A DNA stretch of 6,431 bases from assembly GCA_024231375.1 (NCBI GenBank), contig JAAEQP010000284.1, forward strand, positions 1-6,431. Direction: 5' to 3'. The notes beneath the pieces were generated by a model. It did not search any database. It had not been told where the DNA came from and saw nothing but the letters and a program-made list of their open reading frames with translations. Position 1 is the stretch's first letter. Every line of letters starts with the position of its first letter. The stretch comes from a bacterium (lineage in GTDB: Bacteria; Hydrogenedentota; Hydrogenedentia; Hydrogenedentiales; SLHB01). This document shows, piece after piece, positions 1-5,041 of the stretch. The position numbers and the translations under genes are program-made.

Positions 1-26
1 ATCCCTCGACTTCGCTCGGGATGACA
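1..26. repeat. Partial dispersed-repeat-like sequence at the left edge
   Basis: The first bases form an imperfect palindrome, ATCCC at 1-5 and GGGAT at 18-22, around a TCGACTTCGCTC core, followed by GACA. This style of sequence (CTTCGACTTCGCTC(A/G)GGATGACA) is a common intergenic repeat in many environmental bacteria. That comparison is from memory, and only one copy is visible here, cut by the window edge. It could equally be the end of a larger repeat or a chance palindrome. Confidence 0.3.
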
Positions 27-71
27 TGGTTGGTGTGTTTGCGTCTGGCTGGCAGTCCTCGGCGCTCCGGG

Positions 72-110
72 ACTTCTTCAACAACCCCACAGTGGGCCTG
101 TTGAAAAAGT
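72..110. repeat. Strong hairpin with a TGTTGAAAAAGT arm
   Basis: ACTTCTTCAACA at 72-83 pairs with TGTTGAAAAAGT at 99-110 with one mismatch (C76/A106). Inside it, CCC at 86-88 pairs with GGG at 94-96 around a short loop, and 84-85/97-98 form a 2x2 internal bulge. There is no T-run after it on either strand, so it is not a standard terminator. The right arm is also the left terminal repeat of the putative mobile element at 97-250. Motifs of the CTGTTGAAAAAGT type occur at the ends of several insertion sequence families, so this may be a transposon end. Confidence 0.55.
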
Positions 111-250
111 TTCTGCCCTGGCGCGTAGTCCGCGATAAGCGGGGGACAGCCACCCATTGTTGCCCTAAGAAGGACAGTAATGGGACGCAAGAGCTTGGCA
201 GTCCCCGTTTGTCGCTTCTGTCTTTCCGCGCAGATGACTTTTTCAACAAG
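97..250. mobile_element. Putative MITE-like element or insertion sequence remnant with nested inverted repeats
   Basis: TGTTGAAAAAGT at 99-110 and ACTTTTTCAACA at 237-248 form a perfect 12-bp inverted repeat. Allowing a one-base indel and small mismatches, the similarity extends inward to TTCTG (111-115) and CAGAT (231-235). A second, inner pair lies between them: 134-151 (core CGGGGGACAGCC) against 197-213 (core GGCAGTCCCCG), imperfect over about 17 bases. The interval of about 150 bp has no credible reading frame. Nested palindromes of this size are typical of non-autonomous elements (MITEs) or of repeats mobilised by IS200-like REP-associated transposases. No transposase is in the window and I could not define a target-site duplication, so the boundaries are approximate. 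Confidence 0.4.
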
Positions 251-305
251 TCCGCAGGGACGTGGTTTTCCTGACGAAGAGGGCGTCATTGTCGTCCGGG
301 ACCTG

Positions 306-1754
306 TTAGCCGACTCCCCACTCACCTTCAGCCTGCTGTTGCCGTTGCTGGGAACGGTAGATGTAGTGGCGGTCGGAATCGAGGACCGCGGGGCGTGGCT
401 GGAGGCATTGGGTGACGTTGGGGAAGGCCGTGAACCGGGCCTTGTCTTCGCGGTATCGGCGAATGAGGTGCAGATAGAGCACGAGACGCGCGGTGCGCAT
501 CTGGATGGGCGTGGCGCAGTAGATGATCATGCCCTTGTTGATGGCGTGGTTGAAGGGGTCGGTGATGGCGCTGGGGCGCGCTTCTTCGATGGCGGACCAT
601 CCGAAGAGGTCCAACTCGTCGTCCTCTTGAGGTTGAGGTTTCTGAGACGCTTCGAAATCCACACCCAACCGCGAGTACAGCTTGGTGAGTTCGTCGAACC
701 AGTGGATGATGGCGCGATATCCTTCGTCAGCGACGTCGAGTTCAAACTGCAACTCATCGACGATTTCGGCGGACTGCTTGGCGATTTGGGTGGTCCGCTG
801 GGGATTCTCCTCGGGGATCATGCGCACCCGGGCCTTCTCGGACGCGTCGCCGTGGTTGAAGCTCTCAAGGATCGTTGGCACGTCGAACTTGCTGCGCGAC
901 AACAGGACGAATTCACGCAACAGCGGGGTGGTCACATTGTCCTGATCCAAGGTGGCCTCGACGGGCGGGCACGACGCGAAGAGGTCGGTCTTCCACGAGC
1001 GGGCAAGCTCGCCGAACAGTTCCACGAGGCGCGTGCCGCAGCCTTCCGGCGTGGGACCGTAGGCCATGGTGAGTACATCGACGAATTTGCGCGCCAAGCG
1101 CCAGCCGGGACGGTTGAACATGCCGTGTTCGAGCAGGTAGCGCAACACGATAAGGCGGTCCATGACGGTCCAGGCGGCCTCTTCGGGAAGGCGCCAGTCG
1201 CGCTGGAGGATCTCGCACCACCGGTGGGTCCACTCACGCAGTTGGCGGGCCGAGTAGCTCCGAGGCTGGCGGCGCACTTCGTCGAGCATGCCGGCGGCCA
1301 CGTTTTCTTCGAACAAGGTGTCGCCGAATTCCGTGACGTACTGGGCGGGCGAGTCGGCGTGGATCAGGAGTTCCCCCGTGCGCACGTCGTAGAGGTAGAA
1401 CCGGTATCCGTCGGTCACGAAGGCGTATCGGATATCGAGTGCGCGGGTGGCGGTCACCAGGGTGCGCGCGATGGGGCAGAAGTCCAAACGGCGGTCCACG
1501 ACGGACCCGGGCGATTCCAGCAGACCGGCGGGCAGGAAATGGGCGGCCAGCGGCACGGGCTTGGCCTCGCGTACCAGGAACGATTGAGCTGTGGGCTCGA
1601 CCGCTTGAGCGCGGGTTTCAACGCGGACAGGATCGGTCCAACCGTGCTTCTGGAGGAACTCGTGCGCGAACTGGAGATGGTCGTCGCTCGACGCGTTGGC
1701 GAGCCCTTCCCACCAGTTCTCACACAGCCTCTGGATGTCGTGCGGTACGGTCAT
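306..1754 (-). CDS. Methyltransferase-less type IIG restriction-like protein (482 aa), function unknown
   Basis: I do not recognise a named family. The layout resembles the front of type IIG (Eco57I/PglX-like) restriction-modification proteins. Residues 25-165 form an alpha/beta region with an REAK stretch (62-65) and a YAFVTDGYRFYLYD segment (110-123), like the TNGxxWxLY strand at the end of their nuclease-like domain. Residues 191-300 are a helical region matching their linker: LIVLRYLLEHG (201-211), a VELFGEL..KTDLF stretch (244-259), then TPLLREFV to ILESF (276-299). Type IIG proteins would continue into a methyltransferase domain. This one has no NPPY or glycine-rich SAM motif. Residues 300-367 are helical and charged, 370-382 is an acidic linker, and 395-470 is an unassigned domain. 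No signal peptide or membrane segment is seen. The ATG at 1754 lies one base after the upstream regulator's stop, so the two are surely co-transcribed. Gene existence is near certain. The type IIG resemblance is pattern recognition, and the nuclease residues look incomplete. Confidence 0.85.
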   Translation of the reverse strand: MTVPHDIQRLCENWWEGLANASSDDHLQFAHEFLQKHGWTDPVRVETRAQAVEPTAQSFLVREAKPVPLAAHFLPAGLLESPGSVVDRRLDFCPIARTLVTATRALDIRYAFVTDGYRFYLYDVRTGELLIHADSPAQYVTEFGDTLFEENVAAGMLDEVRRQPRSYSARQLREWTHRWCEILQRDWRLPEEAAWTVMDRLIVLRYLLEHGMFNRPGWRLARKFVDVLTMAYGPTPEGCGTRLVELFGELARSWKTDLFASCPPVEATLDQDNVTTPLLREFVLLSRSKFDVPTILESFNHGDASEKARVRMIPEENPQRTTQIAKQSAEIVDELQFELDVADEGYRAIIHWFDELTKLYSRLGVDFEASQKPQPQEDDELDLFGWSAIEEARPSAITDPFNHAINKGMIIYCATPIQMRTARLVLYLHLIRRYREDKARFTAFPNVTQCLQPRPAVLDSDRHYIYRSQQRQQQAEGEWGVG

Positions 1755-1755
1755 T

Positions 1756-2361
1756 CTACGCTACACCCTTTCCTTTCCCAACCGAGTGACCCGCCGCCTC
1801 GATGCGGCGCCAAATCACGTCTTCCCGGCGGCCCAGCAGATCGGCGCCACGCTTCAGATAGGGTTCCAGCGTCGGCGCGTCTTGGGCAAGTGCTTGCACG
1901 AATTCTTCGCTCGTCATGATGTCGACCGCGTAGGGGACAGGAGACGCCATGGCTGGACGTCGGTCGCCCGCGGTCACGATCAGAACCCGGTTGTCCTCTT
2001 CACAGAAGAAGGCCAACCGGACCGCATCGTCCATCGCGACCAGGCCGCGAAGCCGGTCATGGGGATCCGCGGTCTTGAGGACCATTTCCCGCAGTTCGCT
2101 GAACAGAGGGAAATGGACGTCGACTTGGTAGTAGGTGCGGTTGCCCTCGGCGTGACGGTAGAGGAGGCCGAGCTCGGTGAGCCGCTCCAATTCGCGCTGA
2201 ACCGACCGGATAGCGAGTCCGGTGGCGCCTTCGATTTGGCGTTGGTAGTAAGCGCGGAGGGGATCGAGCATGAACAGGCGGAGTACCTTGGCGCGCGCGG
2301 ACGATGCGAATAGCATAGTCAACGCATCGATCGTCACGTTTTGACTAAATTCCGCAGTCAT
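1756..2361 (-). CDS. Winged-helix transcriptional regulator with degenerate nucleotidyltransferase-like domain (201 aa)
   Basis: Residues 12-85 are an ArsR/MarR-like winged helix. After SARAKVLRLFMLDP, helices at 40-48 and 51-64 give the helix-turn-helix (recognition helix around IRSVQRELERL). GLLYRHAEGNRTYYQV (65-80) is the wing, followed by PLFSELREMVLKT. This arrangement matches a bacterial family in which the wing leads into a minimal nucleotidyltransferase (MNT) domain. The rest follows that plan (strand LAFF at 116-119, LIV 127-129, VDIMTSEEF 146-154, and a C-terminal ..YLKRGADLLG.. segment). However, the catalytic GSxxxG...SDxD loop is missing: only CEEDNR separates the two strands. 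The protein probably binds DNA but cannot transfer nucleotides. The ATG at 2361 is preceded by GGAAG about 8 bases upstream and by a G-run directly adjacent. The next in-frame ATG (residue 16) would cut into the first helix. A strong promoter with an internal dyad lies about 70 bases upstream, suggesting autoregulation. Confidence 0.9.
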   Translation of the reverse strand: MTAEFSQNVTIDALTMLFASSARAKVLRLFMLDPLRAYYQRQIEGATGLAIRSVQRELERLTELGLLYRHAEGNRTYYQVDVHFPLFSELREMVLKTADPHDRLRGLVAMDDAVRLAFFCEEDNRVLIVTAGDRRPAMASPVPYAVDIMTSEEFVQALAQDAPTLEPYLKRGADLLGRREDVIWRRIEAAGHSVGKGKGVA

Positions 2362-2437
2362 TCCCCCGGCTTCCGTGGTTTCCGCGAGTTCGCGGCGAAA
2401 AACCCCAACCTATCGCTTCCTGCTCGATACTGACAAA

Positions 2438-2466
2438 AGTATACAGATTGCAGTCAATCATGTCAA
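2438..2466 (-). promoter_or_regulatory. Near-consensus sigma70 promoter for the regulator/type IIG-like pair
   Basis: Read on the minus strand, TTGACA (2461-2466) is followed after exactly 17 bases by TATACT (2438-2443). This is a perfect -35 and a 5/6 -10 at optimal spacing. Transcription would start near 2431, leaving a leader of about 70 bases before the ATG at 2361. It is unusually strong for this GC-rich window, which fits a gene pair held down by a repressor. Confidence 0.8.
2446..2459. promoter_or_regulatory. Candidate operator dyad inside the promoter spacer
   Basis: GATTGCAGTCAATC is a perfect 5-bp inverted repeat (GATTG/CAATC) around a 4-base centre. It lies wholly between the -35 and -10 elements. 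A protein bound here would block RNA polymerase. The natural candidate is the winged-helix protein encoded directly downstream. A wider TGACA (2431-2435)/TGTCA (2461-2465) pair encloses it and may be part of the same site. The repressor assignment is inference. Confidence 0.5.
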
Positions 2467-2561
2467 GGGGGTATTTTGGATGATCCCAACTGGGTGGGGG
2501 GAGGTGCGTGACGCGGGTCGGGTGGTGTTGCTTCCGGCGTGAGACCGCGCGGACAGGGGGG

Positions 2562-2576
2562 CATCCGTAGCGGATG
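2562..2576. repeat. Small hairpin in the intergenic region
   Basis: CATCCG (2562-2567) and CGGATG (2571-2576) form a perfect 6-bp stem with a TAG loop. It lies about 75 bases downstream of the stop of the glycoside hydrolase-like gene (minus strand). No T-run follows on either strand, so a role as intrinsic terminator is not supported. It could stabilise the mRNA 3' end or be chance. Confidence 0.35.
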
Positions 2577-2581
2577 GCGGA

Positions 2582-2626
2582 GGGAATGGGACCCATAGGA
2601 CAGATAGGATCCATGGGTCGGATGGG
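2582..2626. repeat. Degenerate 9-bp tandem repeat, five units
   Basis: Five consecutive 9-mers share the pattern NNNNATRGG in strict register: GGGAATGGG, ACCCATAGG, ACAGATAGG, ATCCATGGG and TCGGATGGG. AT at unit positions 5-6 and GG at 8-9 are invariant. Within the array GACCCAT (2590-2596) and ATGGGTC (2613-2619) form a 7-bp inverted repeat with a 16-base loop. The array begins about 25 bases after the stop codon of the glycoside hydrolase-like gene (minus strand). It is not a CRISPR, because the units are adjacent and lack spacers. Function is unknown. Confidence 0.6.
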
Positions 2627-2650
2627 GCAGACGGAAGCTGACAGCGGTCC

Positions 2651-4663
2651 TCAGCCTGGTGTGTCGGGAAGGAGGTCAGGTGCCACGATGACGCATTCCC
2701 ATTGCCGGATGGGCTCGGCCGTTTGAATGCGAGAGCCGTCGATGGTGGCAGGCACCATGCGGCCTTCGGCGGTACACAAGACCGCGCTTGCGGCCGGGGC
2801 GCTGCCTTCGGGAAGGGACAGAGCGAAGGCGGTCCGGGCGTCGGGGCTGACGTTGAACACGGCGGCGCGCCATGTGGTTCCGTTCGTCATGAAGACGGGC
2901 ACGAGCCATGCGCCGCCTGTTGCGGCGGTGACGGGGGCGTTCCCGTTGAGCCAGGAAAGCACCTTGGCGAGTTGGGCCTGCCGTTGCGTGCAGAGATGGG
3001 TAGGTGCGGAGGCATCCCACGGCATTGTGGCGATGCGTCCGCCCAAGCGATTCTCGAAGACCACACCACCGTGCCCCACGGTGCGTTGCCGGGGATTCTT
3101 CAACACGCTGATGGTCTGCGCGTCGTACGCCAAGTCGGCCTGAAGGAGGCGGTCGCGGTAAGGCTTTTCGGCATTCAATGATATCTGTGCTCCGGGACGG
3201 AGACCGAAGACATCATCGACCGATTCTTCCATGGAGTAGAGCACGTCGTCCTGCTTAATGAACCGGGGGGCATCGAGCCCAATGAGTTCGCCGAAGCCGC
3301 GCTCATGCAGGGCAGCGGCGGCGGGGCCGTCCAGCAACAGGCCGGCGGACAGCATGGCGGTCAGTTCGTCGTCGCTGAATCCCCAGGGCGTAAGCCCGGA
3401 GAGTGTGTTGACGGTCGGTTGCTGGGTCTTGGCATAGGCGAAGCCGAAGGGCGCGAGCCAGTAGTCCCAACCCCGCGCGTTGAGTTCGAGAGCATCCCAG
3501 TCATGGCGGCCGTCTGTGTGGAGACGGCGCGACATGTCGGGGCGCCACGGGGTGCCCACGCCTTGGCAGGCGAAGTCCTTCGTGAAGACGTCGCCGATCC
3601 ACGCCAGCATGGGTTTCTCGCGGGCGAGATACTCGGCGCGCTCGGGATCGTCGCTCGGCAGATTGCCCATGAAGTCGTAGAGGCTGACGGCCAGCCGGTC
3701 GGACCCGAAGACTTGGGCGAGCATCATCTGCGCCGTGATCTGGCGGTACGATTTGTTCCACGGTCCGTACGTGAAATTCTCGATCTCGGGCGCGCTCTCC
3801 ACGTCCTGCGGTTGCACCAGGAGGTTCTGCTGCAGAACCGATATGCCGTAGGCCAGCGTCTCCGGACCACCGTCGGCGTATCCCCAGAAATGGGGCCTGT
3901 GTACGTTGCGGCCCGACGAGAGGGCCGGCCACCATTGGTCCCAGCGGCGGCCTTCGGCGGCATGGGCTTCCAGGCCGCTGGACATGAGACCCAGGAAGCA
4001 TCCTTCGGCTTCGACAATGTCGCGCCACGTGGCGATGGCATCGCAGTGGGTCTCGTCCCACATGTCGAACCAAGCGGTCCGCCACGGGTGTGGGGTGCCC
4101 GGGGCGACGGCCTTGGCCACAATCTCCTCACGCGAGGCGGACGCGCCGATGCGACGATTGAATTCGGCGATGTGCAACGGACACCAACATCCGCCCCAGT
4201 CCAAGGGCGCATGGTTTCGGTATCGAATATCGTCGTCGACCCAGATGACGCGGAACCGTTCGGCCGCGAAGATGCGCATGGCTTCGGCGTAGTAGGATCG
4301 CCAGCCTTCGTCCAACGGACAAACGACGGCCGCTGCGGCGCGTCCGCGCCAGTCGGTCATGTTCTGCCAGTCCTGTCCGGGTTTGAGCGTGCGGGAACGG
4401 TCGCAGTGGAGGACCGTGTGCCAGGGGTTGATGCTGACCTCGATCCCTTCGGCTTCAAGGGCCTGTTTCCAGGGACGGATGGCGGCCATCCATTCGCGTA
4501 GCCGGTCGAGGGTGTCGTGTCCGTCGTTCTGTTCTTCGCCGAACGCAAAGAAGAGGACCTCGTCCACATGGCCGGTTCGGCACAGCGCCAACACCTCGTC
4601 GCGTATGGTATCGGAGTCCTGGTGCGGACCGAACTGCATTCGAGCGGTGTACTTCGCGGTCAT
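2651..4663 (-). CDS. Clan GH-A (GH42-like) glycoside hydrolase-like protein, 670 aa
   Basis: The N-terminal 360 residues read as a complete TIM barrel. Strands: YTARMQFG (5-12), DEVLFFAF (34-41), IEVSINPWHT (74-83), RVIWVDDDI (138-146), LGLMSSG (224-230), RPHFWGY (256-262), EIENFTYG (293-300) and AVSLYDFMG (325-333). In clan GH-A the acid/base follows strand 4 and the nucleophile follows strand 7. Here these positions hold D143-D144-D145 and E293/E295, so the usual Asn-Glu at strand 4 is replaced. Residues 415-560 resemble the GATase-like middle domain of GH42-type beta-galactosidases (GLLLDGPAAAALHERGFGELIGL, split here around 441-463). Residues 583-665 form a C-terminal beta-sandwich. No signal peptide is present, so it is probably cytoplasmic and acts on imported oligosaccharides. 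AAGGGGGA (4667-4674) four bases before the ATG at 4663 is an excellent ribosome binding site. The substrate cannot be told, and it may be an inactive homologue. Confidence 0.85.
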   Translation of the reverse strand: MTAKYTARMQFGPHQDSDTIRDEVLALCRTGHVDEVLFFAFGEEQNDGHDTLDRLREWMAAIRPWKQALEAEGIEVSINPWHTVLHCDRSRTLKPGQDWQNMTDWRGRAAAAVVCPLDEGWRSYYAEAMRIFAAERFRVIWVDDDIRYRNHAPLDWGGCWCPLHIAEFNRRIGASASREEIVAKAVAPGTPHPWRTAWFDMWDETHCDAIATWRDIVEAEGCFLGLMSSGLEAHAAEGRRWDQWWPALSSGRNVHRPHFWGYADGGPETLAYGISVLQQNLLVQPQDVESAPEIENFTYGPWNKSYRQITAQMMLAQVFGSDRLAVSLYDFMGNLPSDDPERAEYLAREKPMLAWIGDVFTKDFACQGVGTPWRPDMSRRLHTDGRHDWDALELNARGWDYWLAPFGFAYAKTQQPTVNTLSGLTPWGFSDDELTAMLSAGLLLDGPAAAALHERGFGELIGLDAPRFIKQDDVLYSMEESVDDVFGLRPGAQISLNAEKPYRDRLLQADLAYDAQTISVLKNPRQRTVGHGGVVFENRLGGRIATMPWDASAPTHLCTQRQAQLAKVLSWLNGNAPVTAATGGAWLVPVFMTNGTTWRAAVFNVSPDARTAFALSLPEGSAPAASAVLCTAEGRMVPATIDGSRIQTAEPIRQWECVIVAPDLLPDTPG

Positions 4664-4836
4664 GATTCCCCCTTTATGGACAGGCTGATCGGGCTATCTG
4701 CGTGAGTCTCGGCCATCTTCGCGCCAGCGGTCACGATTCGGTACGCCAATTGAACCGCAATGGACGGCCCGTTGTCCAGGACGGTTTCGGCTTGGCTGGG
4801 ACGCAGGCAATCATGGAAGTGCGGCTTGGTGAAGTG
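4660..4836 (-). pseudogene. Possible C-terminal remnant of a Gfo/Idh/MocA-type oxidoreductase
   Basis: The last 58 codons of this frame have GC-rich third positions and a protein-like composition. The segment HFHDCLRPSQAETVLDNG, followed by PSIAVQLAYRIVTAGAK, resembles the end of Gfo/Idh/MocA oxidoreductases, where a 'nF.dclR.g..p..dg' stretch precedes a helix that positions the last strand. The TGA at 4660-4662 overlaps the next gene's ATG as ATGA, the usual sign of a coupled operon. Further upstream the frame (open to 5238) turns Arg/Ser/Pro/Cys-rich with no recognisable fold and runs antisense into the histidine kinase. The best reading is a truncated gene whose 5' part has been lost. The family match is by eye and weak. 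A chance open frame is the alternative. Confidence 0.3.
4667..4675 (-). promoter_or_regulatory. Strong ribosome binding site of the glycoside hydrolase-like gene
   Basis: AAAGGGGGA on the minus strand lies just upstream of the ATG at 4661-4663. It fixes the start of the 670-residue protein. The site lies inside the last codons of the overlapping upstream frame, as expected for translationally coupled genes. Confidence 0.75.
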
Positions 4837-4956
4837 TTGCAGGCGACCGTCCGACGCGGCGCACGGTTCCAGGTGTCCTGCCTCGATACTTGGGCACGGA
4901 TTCCGGTCAACGCGCCGTCGAGCGGCCGGCATTCGCAGTTTGGGTGGCGTCGTGGC

Positions 4957-4985
4957 TTGACAGCGGCTCGATGTGAATCTACCAT
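4957..4985 (+). promoter_or_regulatory. Candidate sigma70 promoter of the histidine kinase
   Basis: TTGACA (4957-4962) is followed after 17 bases by TACCAT (4980-4985), which matches 4 of 6 positions of the -10 consensus. Transcription would start near 4992, giving a leader of about 50 bases before the ATG at 5042. The perfect -35 and correct spacing make it credible. The weak -10 suggests activation or modest expression. Confidence 0.5.
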
Positions 4986-4989
4986 CGAG
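4967..4989. promoter_or_regulatory. Candidate operator dyad over the kinase promoter -10
   Basis: CTCGATG (4967-4973) and CATCGAG (4983-4989) are a perfect 7-bp inverted repeat separated by 9 bases, 16 bases centre to centre. The right arm covers most of the -10 element. The geometry suits a dimeric regulator acting as a repressor. The regulator is not identifiable from this window. Confidence 0.45.
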
Positions 4990-5041
4990 ATGTGGTTCGT
5001 AGGAGAAGACGTCGCAAGCAAGTCCACATGGAGACGCGTGA

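Larger units (their letters stand above)
4837..5041. other. Intergenic spacer between divergent genes
   Basis: No credible gene is seen between the possible oxidoreductase remnant and the histidine kinase. Several short frames are open on both strands, as expected at this GC content, but none shows a recognisable fold or a ribosome binding site. The right third holds the kinase promoter and dyad listed separately. No convincing minus-strand promoter for the glycoside hydrolase-like gene was found in 4664-5041. Confidence 0.5.

Noticed and set aside
26..274. 82-codon plus-strand frame at the left edge
   Set aside because: It runs through the inverted repeats and has no protein-like pattern or start signal.
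273..296. Weak stem GACGA/TCGTC as a terminator for the type IIG-like gene
   Set aside because: It has only five base pairs, a 14-base loop and no T-run.
180..1919. Long plus-strand open frame (579 codons)
   Set aside because: It is antisense to the type IIG-like gene and the end of the regulator. Its translation is Gly/Val/Glu/His-rich with no fold, which is a usual shadow of GC-rich codon bias.
2448..2477. Possible plus-strand promoter (TTGCAG, 18-base spacer, TATTTT)
   Set aside because: No plus-strand gene follows for about 2.5 kb, and it is the incidental complement of an AT-rich promoter region.
2345..2614. 89-codon minus-strand frame
   Set aside because: It spans the tandem repeat and the strong promoter and overlaps the regulator start. 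Its composition is random-looking.
2582..2626. CRISPR array
   Set aside because: Units of 9 bp are adjacent, degenerate and without spacers, and no cas gene is present.
3305..4501. Long plus-strand open frame (398 codons)
   Set aside because: It is antisense to the glycosidase-like gene, has a low-complexity composition and no ribosome binding site.
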